A DNA stretch of 64,000 bases from Neorhizobium lilium (lineage in GTDB: Bacteria > Pseudomonadota > Alphaproteobacteria > Rhizobiales > Rhizobiaceae), in assembly GCF_004053875.1 (NCBI RefSeq), contig NZ_SBIP01000001.1:1-64000 (forward strand), given 5' to 3'. Below, piece after piece: positions 1 to 7,692 of the stretch; positions within the stretch are counted from its first letter, which is position 1; every line of letters starts with the position of its first letter. The position numbers were made by a program, and so were the translations under genes. The notes under the pieces were generated by a model, which was not told the DNA's origin, did no database searches, and saw only the letters and a list, made by a program, of their open reading frames with translations.

Positions 1-265
1 TCGTGCCAGAGATATTCCGGGTGCCTCCCGCACCCGCGCCACAGTGGTCGATCGCCTCGTGCATGGCCGCGATCACTGCCGGATGCTGGCCCATGCCCAG
101 ATAGTCGTTCGAACACCAGACTGTGACATCCCTGGCACCGTCTGGCGTATGACGGGTGGCACGCGGGAAATTCCCCCGGTGACGCTCCAGATCGGCAAAC
201 ACCCGATACCGACCTTCCGCGTGAAGTCCGTCAAGCGCGCCCTTGAAAAATGCCTCGAAATCCAT
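1..265 (-). CDS. hemA: 5-aminolevulinate synthase HemA, N-terminal part (cut by window edge)
   Basis: HemA condenses glycine and succinyl-CoA to 5-aminolevulinate, the first step of haem synthesis by the C4 (Shemin) route of alphaproteobacteria. The first 88 residues are present; the rest lies beyond base 1. Translating from the ATG at 265 gives [20 protein letters not shown], then the typical N-terminal segment with [13 protein letters not shown] and the glycine-rich [13 protein letters not shown], which belongs to the PLP fold-type I alpha-oxoamine synthase family. An FNR/FixK box lies 54 bases upstream of the ATG, so haem synthesis is probably raised at low oxygen with the cytochrome oxidase encoded next door. 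The identification is firm; only the C-terminal part is unseen. Confidence 0.93.
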   Translation of the reverse strand, partial: MDFEAFFKGALDGLHAEGRYRVFADLERHRGNFPRATRHTPDGARDVTVWCSNDYLGMGQHPAVIAAMHEAIDHCGAGAGGTRNISGT

Positions 266-318
266 TTCACACTCCAGTCGTCGTACAGCACGAATAATAC
301 GAAGCCGCGCAAGGGTAT

Positions 319-332
319 TTGATATGCGTCAA
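319..332 (-). promoter_or_regulatory. FNR/FixK anaerobox upstream of hemA
   Basis: Half sites TTGAC and ATCAA separated by four bases, read on the minus strand, match the FNR/FixK consensus TTGAY-N4-RTCAA. A class II position (-41.5) would put the transcription start near base 284, 19 bases before the hemA ATG at 265. That is a sensible leader. Confidence 0.8.
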
Positions 333-415
333 GTGCCTGCAGACATCATGTTTGCCCGATTATAGCGGTCTTGGATGATTATTGGTTAACACGCCGGCGG
401 CGTACTTCGGAAACG

Positions 416-436
416 GCCGCTGAGACAGGGAGCGGC
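416..436 (-). terminator. Possible terminator after the response regulator gene
   Basis: A short inverted repeat (GCCGCT and AGCGGC, nine-base loop) begins two bases past the response regulator stop codon. It is followed on the minus strand by a short T run. The stem is only six pairs, so this is a weak call. Confidence 0.4.
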
Positions 437-437
437 T

Positions 438-1157
438 TCACGACCGGCGTCCTGTAAAGACATAGCCAACCCCGCGAACCGACTGGATCAGCACCGGCTC
501 CTTGGGATCCTGCTCGATCTTCTTGCGCAACCGAACGATCTGGGCATCGATGGCTCTGTCGAATGCTTCCAGATCCCGGTTCCTGGTGAGGTTCATCAGG
601 GTCTCTCGAGACATGACGCGCCCAGGATTGCGAACAAATACCAGAAGCATGTCGAATTCGCCGCTCGTGAGCGTAACATCCTGGCCGTTCGGCCCCGTCA
701 ACCGCCGGCGCGATATATCGAGCTGCCAGCCATCGAATCGCAGCGTCTCCTCGTCTGCCTTGGCAAGCGGAGTTGCGTGCTCCGTCAAACTGCGCCGACG
801 CAACACAGTTCTTAAGCGTGCCAGCAGTTCACGCAGGTGGAAGGGCTTGGCGATGTAATCGTCCGCACCGATCTCGAGACCTACCACCTTGTCGGTGATG
901 TCATCCTGGCCAGTGAGCATGAGCACGGGCATGTCGGACGTCGCCCGAAGCTCCCTCAACAACTCCAGCCCGTTCTCGCCGTTCGGCAGCACGAGATCGA
1001 GGAAGACGGCCGCATAACTCGACTTGGCCAGTTCGGCGCGCATGGAGACCCCGTCGCCCACCGCAGTAACCTTGAAGCCATTGTCTTCGAAATAACGGAT
1101 CAGCATCTGCCTGATCCGGGCATCGTCATCCACCACCAGAATACGATCTGGTTCCAT
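438..1157 (-). CDS. OmpR/PhoB-family response regulator (candidate FxkR-type partner of hybrid FixL)
   Basis: A 239-residue two-component response regulator. Residues 5-115 form a receiver domain with the acidic cluster VVDDD and the phospho-acceptor Asp54 in VFLDLVLP; the conserved Thr and Lys are in LMLTGQ and AKPF. Residues 140-235 form a winged-helix DNA-binding domain ending SVRGVGYVF, typical of OmpR/PhoB. No histidine kinase is adjacent. It lies 133 bases downstream of fixS on the same strand, within the cbb3 oxidase island, which also holds a hybrid FixL and no fixJ. In Rhizobium etli, an OmpR-family regulator (FxkR) links hybrid FixL to fixK; this gene is a positional candidate for that role. 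The family is certain, the partner is inference. Confidence 0.85.
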   Translation of the reverse strand: MEPDRILVVDDDARIRQMLIRYFEDNGFKVTAVGDGVSMRAELAKSSYAAVFLDLVLPNGENGLELLRELRATSDMPVLMLTGQDDITDKVVGLEIGADDYIAKPFHLRELLARLRTVLRRRSLTEHATPLAKADEETLRFDGWQLDISRRRLTGPNGQDVTLTSGEFDMLLVFVRNPGRVMSRETLMNLTRNRDLEAFDRAIDAQIVRLRKKIEQDPKEPVLIQSVRGVGYVFTGRRS

Positions 1158-1290
1158 ATCTCACACTCGTACCGCTACCCCTACTTGCCCGAGAGCGTTA
1201 CCAAAGGATCGCGTCACGCGCTACCGTCCTGATTGTCGCGGTGCAGCATGGGCTGCTCCGTCTTTTTGGGACTGGAGCAAACGGCCATGA

Positions 1291-1449
1291 CTACGGCTTC
1301 GGCTGATCGGTATCGTCCTCAGCCAGGATGCGCCAAGCCGCACCCTGAAGATCGTCATATTGGCCGCTGCGAAGCGACCATAGAAAGGCGCCTAGACCCA
1401 TCGCACCCATGAAGAGGGCAATGGGGATGAGATAGATCAGCATATTCAT
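1291..1449 (-). CDS. fixS: CcoS/FixS, cbb3 oxidase assembly protein
   Basis: A 52-residue protein with one N-terminal membrane helix (residues 3-23, LIYLIPIALFMGAMGLGAFLW), the motif WSLRSGQYDDLQG, and an acidic C-terminus, as in CcoS/FixS. Members of this family are needed for cofactor insertion into cbb3 oxidase. I chose the ATG at 1449 because it overlaps the fixI stop codon as ATGA, the same coupling seen along the fixGHIS genes. A longer in-frame reading starts at 1491 inside fixI but lacks family support. Last gene of fixGHIS. Confidence 0.93.
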   Translation of the reverse strand: MNMLIYLIPIALFMGAMGLGAFLWSLRSGQYDDLQGAAWRILAEDDTDQPKP

Positions 1450-3731
1450 ATGGGATTCGCCTCGTAAGCGACCGCCGGCGTCGATTTCCATGGCGCAGCT
1501 GTCACGGCAGCGAGCCGGCTCAGCCTCAGAGCGTTGGCGACGACGATGAGCGACGAGGTCGACATGGCGATGGCAGCGATCAGCGGCGTTGCGTATCCGG
1601 CGATAGCGATCGGGACGGCAAGCACGTTATAGCCGATCGCAAGTGCGAAGTTCTGGCGAATCAGTCGTGCCGACTGGCGCGCGACGTGTATCGCCTGCGG
1701 TACGATGTCGAGCCTGTCGCTGAAGAAAACAAGGTCTGCTGCCTGGCGCCCTACATCGGAGGCGGTGGACGGTGCCATGGAGACATGCGCAGCCGCCAGC
1801 GCCGGCGCATCGTTGATGCCGTCGCCGACCATGAGGACGCGGTGACCGCCCTCGCTGAGACGCGCGATCTCCTCGACCTTCTGCTTCGGCGTCAGGGCGC
1901 CCAGGGCCCGATCCAGGCCCAATGCGCGGGCCGTGCGATTGACGACGCTTTGCCTGTCGCCGGAAACCATCACAATTTGGAAGCTCGTTGACTGAAGCCG
2001 CGAAACAGTTTCCAGCGCGCCCGGGCGAAGCGTGTCGTCGAAAAAGAAGTGCGCCAGCGTGGCACCGTTCTTCGATAGAACCACCTCCGTCAACGGATTG
2101 TCCGAGCCGGATGCCCCATGGCTTTGGCCGCACGCGAAAGCAGCACTCCCTAGCCTGTAGACATCATCGCCAGAAAACGCCTCCAGGCCGCCGCCTGCCG
2201 TTTCGCGGACGCGGTCGAAGATGGAATGTGCTGAACTACTGCTGCGAACCAGGGCTTGGGACAGAGGGTGGCGCGAATGAACCGCCAGCGCAACCGCAGT
2301 GGCCAGATCGCTGTCGTTTGTCGCTTGAATATTCACGAGCCTGGGGCTTCCAAGCGTCAAAGTCCCGGTCTTGTCGAAGGCAACGGTATCGATCTCGGCC
2401 AGCCGTTCCAGCGCCGAGCCATCCTTCACCATGACGCCCTTGCGGAACAACTCGCCTGCTGCAACCACCTGCACGACCGGAACGGCCAGGCCAAGTGCGC
2501 AGGGGCAGGTGATGATCAGGACGGCGACAGCGATCAGCATGGCATGCTTCCAATCACCGCCCAAAAATCCCCAGGCAAGGAAACTGGTCAGTGCGAGGAT
2601 ATGAACAACGGGCGAATAGAGAGATGCGGCACGGTCAGCGATGAGGCGATACCGGGCTCGGCCGCCTTCCGCCGCCTCCATAAGGGCCATGATTTCCGCC
2701 AGCAGCGAATTTCGGGCAAGCCTGGTGGCACGCACCAGAAGCGCGCCCGTCAGGTTCATCGCCCCGGAGCTCACCTCTGCTCCGTCAGAAACGGAAACCG
2801 GCCTGCTTTCGCCGGTCACGATGGACAGGTCGAGATCGCTTTCCCCGCCAAACACCGTGCCATCGACAGGAATGCGGTCGCCTGCGGCGATAGCGATCTC
2901 GTCACCGACTTTAACCTCTTCGACTGCCACGTAGCGGCGCGAGCCGTCAGCCGACACCAGAAGTGCGCCACGCGGCGCCAGCCGCGCCAATCCATTGATC
3001 GCCGAACGCGCTTTGTCGCGCATGATGTGATCGAGGGTCCGGCCAATAAGAAGGAAAAAGAGGAGGGAAACCGTGGCGTCGAACCATGCGTGCTCTCCGT
3101 GGTGCATGGTCTCCCATAAAGAAACGGCATAGGAGAGCGTCACTGCCAGCGAAATCGGCACATCCATGTTCGTGCGGCCCCGCCTCAACGCATTCCAGGC
3201 GGAGCGAAAGAAGAACCGCCCCGCATAGATCAGCGCCGGCGCTGCGATCATTGCCGAGATCCAGTGGAACATGTCTCGCGTCGCGGCGTCCGCACCCGAC
3301 CAGACGGATACGGAGAGAAGCATGATATTGGCGGCGGCAAAGCCGGATACGCCGACCGCAAGCAGAAGCTGGTTTTTGTTTTTTTCGCTTTGCGAATCGG
3401 CTTGGGCAAGCAGGTTGGCGCGGTAGCCTGTGGCGTTGATCGCCTCGATGATACCGGCCGGATCGATCGGTCCGTCCGGGGTATGTTCGCTGTAGACGCA
3501 AGAGACGCGCCTCGACGTGAGATTCACCCGCGCCTTGCGCACGTAAGGAAGCCTCAACAGCGCCGTTTCGATGGTGACGATGCACTCGCCGCAGTGCACG
3601 TCGGGAATGCTGAGATCGAGCTGCTGAAGGCCCTCCCCCAGCGGATGGCTGGCAAGCGCGATCTCTTCGGCGCTGATGGAAACGGAATTCAGCGCCAGCA
3701 CACCTTCCGCATTGACGCCGCAGCAGCTCAC
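1446..3731 (-). CDS. fixI: FixI/CcoI, copper-transporting P-type ATPase for cbb3 oxidase assembly
   Basis: A P1B-type ATPase of 761 residues that supplies copper to cbb3 oxidase biogenesis. It has an N-terminal heavy-metal domain with CGEC near residue 47, a cluster of membrane helices, the transmembrane metal motif CPC (ITCPCALGLAVPV), the phosphorylation motif DKTGTLT, and the hinge motif GDGINDAPAL. The start is GTG at 3731, overlapping the fixH stop as GTGA, so translation is probably coupled. An extra N-terminal pair SCCG may also bind metal. It lies between fixH and fixS in the usual fixGHIS order. Very secure. Confidence 0.97.
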   Translation of the reverse strand: MSCCGVNAEGVLALNSVSISAEEIALASHPLGEGLQQLDLSIPDVHCGECIVTIETALLRLPYVRKARVNLTSRRVSCVYSEHTPDGPIDPAGIIEAINATGYRANLLAQADSQSEKNKNQLLLAVGVSGFAAANIMLLSVSVWSGADAATRDMFHWISAMIAAPALIYAGRFFFRSAWNALRRGRTNMDVPISLAVTLSYAVSLWETMHHGEHAWFDATVSLLFFLLIGRTLDHIMRDKARSAINGLARLAPRGALLVSADGSRRYVAVEEVKVGDEIAIAAGDRIPVDGTVFGGESDLDLSIVTGESRPVSVSDGAEVSSGAMNLTGALLVRATRLARNSLLAEIMALMEAAEGGRARYRLIADRAASLYSPVVHILALTSFLAWGFLGGDWKHAMLIAVAVLIITCPCALGLAVPVVQVVAAGELFRKGVMVKDGSALERLAEIDTVAFDKTGTLTLGSPRLVNIQATNDSDLATAVALAVHSRHPLSQALVRSSSSAHSIFDRVRETAGGGLEAFSGDDVYRLGSAAFACGQSHGASGSDNPLTEVVLSKNGATLAHFFFDDTLRPGALETVSRLQSTSFQIVMVSGDRQSVVNRTARALGLDRALGALTPKQKVEEIARLSEGGHRVLMVGDGINDAPALAAAHVSMAPSTASDVGRQAADLVFFSDRLDIVPQAIHVARQSARLIRQNFALAIGYNVLAVPIAIAGYATPLIAAIAMSTSSLIVVANALRLSRLAAVTAAPWKSTPAVAYEANPI

Positions 3732-4213
3732 TGGTCCAACCCCGCAGTATCGATACGCGTGGCCTCATGCATGACCAGGGCTCCTTCCCTGCGCGATGTG
3801 ACCTCTACAATCCAGTCGCCGGCGGAAACCGGATGAACGGCTTCGAAGCGACCCTTTGCCGTCTGGCGCAGAGCGAGCTTGAAATCCTCATGGTCTCCCA
3901 CCGGGCGCTTGAAGTTTGCAACCACCTCGTCCACATCCGCCGGCGTGCCATCTCGATTGCGCAGGTCGTAGTGGATGGCATTGTCCTTGAGCGAAAGGCT
4001 GCCGACGATCCCGGAGGCTGCCATGGCCTTCATCGCTGCTGCCTTGCCGTTGAACTCCTGGCTGGCGACATAGGTGTTCTCCACCACCAATCCGCTCCAG
4101 CTAGACGAGGCCAGATAGGCCATGGTGACATTGACGGTGATGACCACGCCGAAGAACGTGACCGTGGTGATGAGCATGTGGCGGCCGGTAAACTCTGGCG
4201 TGCGGGTGATCAC
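3728..4213 (-). CDS. fixH: FixH/CcoH, cbb3 oxidase assembly protein
   Basis: A 161-residue FixH-family protein, a membrane-anchored factor needed to assemble or stabilise cbb3 oxidase. One N-terminal helix (about residues 13-35, MLITTVTFFGVVITVNVTMA) is followed by a periplasmic domain with the family segment VENTYVASQEFN. The start is GTG at 4213: it overlaps the fixG stop as GTGA and is preceded by AGGAG at a good distance. Its own stop overlaps the fixI start. Gene order and overlaps make this part of a single fixGHIS operon. Confidence 0.95.
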   Translation of the reverse strand: MITRTPEFTGRHMLITTVTFFGVVITVNVTMAYLASSSWSGLVVENTYVASQEFNGKAAAMKAMAASGIVGSLSLKDNAIHYDLRNRDGTPADVDEVVANFKRPVGDHEDFKLALRQTAKGRFEAVHPVSAGDWIVEVTSRREGALVMHEATRIDTAGLDQ

Positions 4214-5778
4214 TGGACATCTCCTGGTGCGTTGAATGCGGCCCGATAGGTCGCTCTGTCGGAATGATCCTCGGCTTCGAGAACGAACAGGAAGCCCTCC
4301 GCCCTCGCGGCATTGGGGTTAAGCGTCACGAAGACTTTGAGACTGGTCGCAGCATCGGGTGCGGCATCGATAATGAAGCTGCGGCCCTCTTGCCTGCCGA
4401 GTTCGGCGATGCGCATGGTAGCGCCTTCCAGACCTGCGAGACTAAGCACGATCCTTCGCTGCGCAGGCACCATATTGAGGACGCGCAAGGTATAGCCGTT
4501 ACGGATCGAACCGTTGCTTTCCAGCACATATTGCGGGTTGCGGTCGTGAACGACGTTGAGCTCGAGGCGGTCGCGCATGGCCAGATGGACCAGCATGGCG
4601 ATGCCGACCGACATCCAGATCACCGCATAAAAGACGACCCTCGGCCGGAAGATGATGCGCCAGTCGAAGTGACGGATCGTGTCTGTGAAGCTGCCGTCCG
4701 GGTTGCGCACCCGGCTCGGCTGTACCGCCGTCCGACCACCATCGGTGGCCAGCGCCATGTTGCCTGCATATTCGCTCAGCGTGGCGTAGGCGATGAGGCC
4801 GCGCGGCTTGCCGGTCTTGTCCATGACGCCATTACAGGCGTCGATGCAGAGAGCGCAGGTGATGCATTCCATCTGCTGGCCGTCGCGAATGTCGATCCCC
4901 ATGGGACAGACCGCAACGCAGGCGTTACAGTCCACACAGTCACCGACCATCGCACCTTGTGCTACGGCCTTCCTGGCATGGCGGGTGCGTGGTTCGCCGC
5001 GCCAGTCGTTATAGGTGACGACGAGCGAGTTTTCGTCCAACATGGCGCCTTGAATGCGCGGCCAGGGGCACATATAGGTGCAGACCTGTTCGCGCATGAG
5101 ACCGCCCAGCACATAGGTTGTAGCCGTGAGAACGGCGATGGTTGCATAGGCGGCCATTGAGGCTTTTCCGGTAAGCAGCGACACCGCCAGTGTCGGGGCG
5201 TCTGCGAAGTAAAAGATCCAGGCGCCGCCGGTTGCCATTCCGATCACCAGCCAGATCGCATGCTTCGCCACGCGCTTCCTGAGCTTGTCGAACGTCCAGG
5301 GACCGGCATCCAGTTTCATTCGGGCGTTACGGTCGCCTTCGATCGCGCGCTCGACGACCAGAAAGAGATCCACCCATACCGTCTGCGGACAGGCATAACC
5401 GCACCAGGCGCGCCCGACCGCAGAGGTGACGAGGAAGAGACCGAATCCCGCCATGACGAGAAGGCCGGCCACATAATAGAATTCCTGTGGCCAGATCTCG
5501 ATGAAAAAGAAAAAGAAGCGGCGCGAAGACAGATCTATGAGAATAGCCTGATCGGGGGCAAAAGGGCCGCGGTCCCAGCGTATCCAGGGCGAAATATAGT
5601 AGATGCCGAGTGTGACCAGCATCACGATCCACTTGAAGCGGCGAAACTGACCTTCGGCGCGCTTTGGGAAAATCTTCTTACGGGCCGCATAGAGCGGCTG
5701 GCGGTTCCGACGCGCGTTGACCGGCTCCGCGTGGAGCTGTTCTACGTCTTTCCTGTCCTGCGCCGAGTAAAGATTCAT
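4210..5778 (-). CDS. fixG: FixG/CcoG, polyferredoxin-like cbb3 oxidase assembly protein
   Basis: A membrane iron-sulfur protein of 522 residues from the chosen start; CcoG acts in copper handling and assembly for cbb3 oxidase. It has about five membrane helices, the segment AWCGYACPQTVWVD, two 4Fe-4S motifs (CVDCNACVAVCP and CITCALCIDAC), and a C-terminal Ig-like periplasmic domain. A longer reading from the ATG at 5832 is possible, but that codon overlaps the FixK box at 5832-5845, which would place transcription start near 5797. I therefore prefer the ATG at 5778 (MNLYSAQDRKDVE), which also matches the usual N-terminus. First gene of fixGHIS. Confidence 0.95.
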   Translation of the reverse strand: MNLYSAQDRKDVEQLHAEPVNARRNRQPLYAARKKIFPKRAEGQFRRFKWIVMLVTLGIYYISPWIRWDRGPFAPDQAILIDLSSRRFFFFFIEIWPQEFYYVAGLLVMAGFGLFLVTSAVGRAWCGYACPQTVWVDLFLVVERAIEGDRNARMKLDAGPWTFDKLRKRVAKHAIWLVIGMATGGAWIFYFADAPTLAVSLLTGKASMAAYATIAVLTATTYVLGGLMREQVCTYMCPWPRIQGAMLDENSLVVTYNDWRGEPRTRHARKAVAQGAMVGDCVDCNACVAVCPMGIDIRDGQQMECITCALCIDACNGVMDKTGKPRGLIAYATLSEYAGNMALATDGGRTAVQPSRVRNPDGSFTDTIRHFDWRIIFRPRVVFYAVIWMSVGIAMLVHLAMRDRLELNVVHDRNPQYVLESNGSIRNGYTLRVLNMVPAQRRIVLSLAGLEGATMRIAELGRQEGRSFIIDAAPDAATSLKVFVTLNPNAARAEGFLFVLEAEDHSDRATYRAAFNAPGDVQ

Positions 5779-5831
5779 GGGACCTGTCCAATCACTAACT
5801 GTCCTCTTCCCACTCCCGCCGATCCCCTTCA

Positions 5832-5845
5832 TTGACCAAGGTCAA
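5832..5845 (-). promoter_or_regulatory. FNR/FixK anaerobox upstream of fixGHIS
   Basis: TTGAC and GTCAA separated by CAAG, a symmetric match to TTGAY-N4-RTCAA. With a -41.5 centre, transcription starts near 5797, 19 bases before the fixG ATG at 5778. It overlaps the alternative upstream ATG at 5832 and so argues against that start. Confidence 0.82.
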
Positions 5846-5849
5846 GGAC

Positions 5850-5891
5850 GCAAGAAGCCACGGCACCGCTTCCGATGACGTGGCTTCTTGC
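5850..5891 (-). terminator. Terminator after fixNOQP
   Basis: A perfect 13-base inverted repeat (arms GCAAGAAGCCACG and CGTGGCTTCTTGC, 16-base loop) lies 32 bases past the fixP stop and just before the fixG anaerobox. It would separate the fixNOQP and fixGHIS transcripts. The T run is short. Confidence 0.65.
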
Positions 5892-5922
5892 TTGCAGACC
5901 GGTTGACGGCGGATTGTCCTTG

Positions 5923-6786
5923 TTACCTGCCGCCACCCAACGAGTGCACGAAAACCGTGAGCTGCTTGACTGCAGTGTCGCCGAGACGTCCCTGCCAGGC
6001 CGGCATCACACCATGCTTTGGTGACATCACCTGCCGGACGATCGCATCTTCTCCCCTGCCCTTCAGCCAGATGGCATCGGCAAGGTTCGGCGCGCCCATC
6101 TCGGCTTTGCCTTTGGCATCGTCGCCATGGCAGGCGGCGCAGTTGTCCATGAATATCTGCTTTCCTGCTTCCGCCAATGCCGGGTTTGATGGCTTGTTCG
6201 TCAGGCTCCAGACATAGGCTGCGACCTGCCGGGTCTGATCCAGATCCAGTATTTCGGCGAAGGCAGGCATTTCGGATACATGCGTATCCGGATCCGTATC
6301 ATAGCGGACACCGTGAGCGATCGTGGTCTGGATCGCGTCGAGATCACCGCCCCACAGCCAGTCGTCATCGTTGAGGTTGGGGAATCCGGGGCCACCGGTT
6401 GCACCGGAGCCGTGGCACGGCGCGCAGTTGACCTTGAAGGCCGAGGCACCGCCGGCGATGGCGAATTCCCGAAGCGTCGCATCCGCGTCGATCTCCTGCA
6501 CGCTTTTCGTAGCGATCATCTCCTGGAACTGCGCCTGGGCAACCTTGGCATGATCCAGATCCTGCTGCAGCTCTGCACGGCTCGAAAAGCCCAGATAGCC
6601 TTTGGTGGCCGAGGTAATCATGGGGATAGCGGGATAAGCGATTGCGTATCCAATTGCCCAGAGAATGGTGGCATAGAAAGTATAGACCCACCAGCGAGGC
6701 ATAGGATTGTTCAGTTCGCGAATGCCGTCCCATTCGTGGCCGGTGGTTTCGACGCCGCTGATTTCATCGATGTGCTTTTCCGGCAT
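5923..6786 (-). CDS. fixP: FixP/CcoP, dihaem cytochrome c subunit III of cbb3 oxidase
   Basis: The membrane-anchored dihaem cytochrome c that passes electrons into cbb3 oxidase. After the conserved N-terminus ISGVETTGHEWDGIRELNNP and one membrane helix, there are two c-type haem sites, CAPCH near residue 121 and CAACH near residue 216, each followed by a Met-ligand region (SEMPAF, GVMPAW). I prefer the ATG at 6786 (MPEKHIDEISG, 287 residues) because GAAGG lies nine bases before it; the ATG at 6795 directly abuts that element. The gene overlaps the end of fixQ, so translation is probably coupled. Confidence 0.97.
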   Translation of the reverse strand: MPEKHIDEISGVETTGHEWDGIRELNNPMPRWWVYTFYATILWAIGYAIAYPAIPMITSATKGYLGFSSRAELQQDLDHAKVAQAQFQEMIATKSVQEIDADATLREFAIAGGASAFKVNCAPCHGSGATGGPGFPNLNDDDWLWGGDLDAIQTTIAHGVRYDTDPDTHVSEMPAFAEILDLDQTRQVAAYVWSLTNKPSNPALAEAGKQIFMDNCAACHGDDAKGKAEMGAPNLADAIWLKGRGEDAIVRQVMSPKHGVMPAWQGRLGDTAVKQLTVFVHSLGGGR

Positions 6787-6787
6787 C

Positions 6788-6940
6788 TCAATCATCCTTC
6801 AGAGGAATATCGGCGGCTTCCTTGGCTCTCTGCTTGCCGCCGGGACGCAGGGTGAAAAGCACCGCGCAGACGAAGAAGGCCGACATGGCCAGAAGCCCCC
6901 AACTGTCGGCGAAGTGCCGCATTGCCGTGTAAAGTTCCAT
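6788..6940 (-). CDS. fixQ: FixQ/CcoQ, small subunit IV of cbb3 oxidase
   Basis: A 50-residue protein: MELYTAMRHFADSWGLLAMS, then a hydrophobic helix (AFFVCAVLFTL), then a short basic tail RPGGKQRAKEAADIPLKDD. This is the standard CcoQ layout, a single-helix protein that stabilises binding of CcoP to the core oxidase. It lies between fixO and fixP and its stop is at the fixP start. It is easily missed because of its size; a longer open frame over the same bases in another frame is spurious. Confidence 0.95.
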   Translation of the reverse strand: MELYTAMRHFADSWGLLAMSAFFVCAVLFTLRPGGKQRAKEAADIPLKDD

Positions 6941-6948
6941 TGTTGACC

Positions 6949-7683
6949 TCATCGATAGCCGGTGGCGTCGTCATAGGTGGAGAAGTCGACCAGGGTGCCG
7001 AGCATCTGCAGGTAGGACACCAGCGCGTCCATCTCCGTAAGCTTGGTCGGATCTCCGTCGAAGTCGCCCACCTTGGCCTTGGGATAGCGAGCGAGCAGGC
7101 CGGTGGTATCGACGTTCGGATCGGCCTGCGCCTTCATGTCGGCCTCGGCATTGGTCAGCATCTCATCGGTGTAGGGGACGCCGACAATCTCGTTCGCCTT
7201 GAGGTCCATGCCCACATCCTTGACGGTCACTTCCGTCTGCGAGAGGAAGGCATAGCGCGGCATGATCGACTCCGGCACAACAGCGCGCGGATCGGACAGG
7301 TGCTGGACGTGCCATTCGTTGGAGTAGCGGCCACCCACGCGGGCCAGATCCGGCCCGGTGCGCTTGGAGCCCCACTGGAAGGGATGGTCGTACATCGACT
7401 CTGCCGCCAGCGAGTAATGGCCGTAGCGTTCCACTTCATCGCGGAAGGGCCGGATCATCTGGCTATGGCAAACGTAGCAGCCTTCGCGGACATAGATGTT
7501 GCGTCCGGCCAGTTCGAGCGGTGTATAGGGCCGCATCCCTTCCACCTTCTCGATCGTATTCTGCAGGTAGAACAGCGGGGCAATCTCAACGATGCCGCCG
7601 ATGCTGACCACCAGAAGCGAGCCGACCAGAAGAAGCGTCGCATTCTTCTCGATGATTTTGTGTTTGTCTAATATCGATGCCAT
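6949..7683 (-). CDS. fixO: FixO/CcoO, monohaem cytochrome c subunit II of cbb3 oxidase
   Basis: Subunit II of cbb3 oxidase, 244 residues, anchored by an N-terminal helix (about 16-38) with the haem in the periplasm. One c-type haem site CYVCH at residues 69-73 is followed by the family segment [18 protein letters not shown] and the Met-containing region SIMPRYAFL. The start ATG at 7683 has GAGGTGAAG before it. It follows fixN by nine bases and precedes fixQ by eight, in the invariant order fixN-O-Q-P. It relays electrons from the FixP haems to the FixN active site. Confidence 0.97.
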   Translation of the reverse strand: MASILDKHKIIEKNATLLLVGSLLVVSIGGIVEIAPLFYLQNTIEKVEGMRPYTPLELAGRNIYVREGCYVCHSQMIRPFRDEVERYGHYSLAAESMYDHPFQWGSKRTGPDLARVGGRYSNEWHVQHLSDPRAVVPESIMPRYAFLSQTEVTVKDVGMDLKANEIVGVPYTDEMLTNAEADMKAQADPNVDTTGLLARYPKAKVGDFDGDPTKLTEMDALVSYLQMLGTLVDFSTYDDATGYR

Positions 7684-7692
7684 GTCTTCACC

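Noticed and set aside
2256..3119. A 287-codon plus-strand frame opposite fixI
   Set aside because: Antisense shadow of a P-type ATPase gene.
6792..6974. A 60-codon minus-strand frame over fixQ
   Set aside because: It is in the wrong frame; the true FixQ (6788-6940) is a 50-residue protein with the expected helix.
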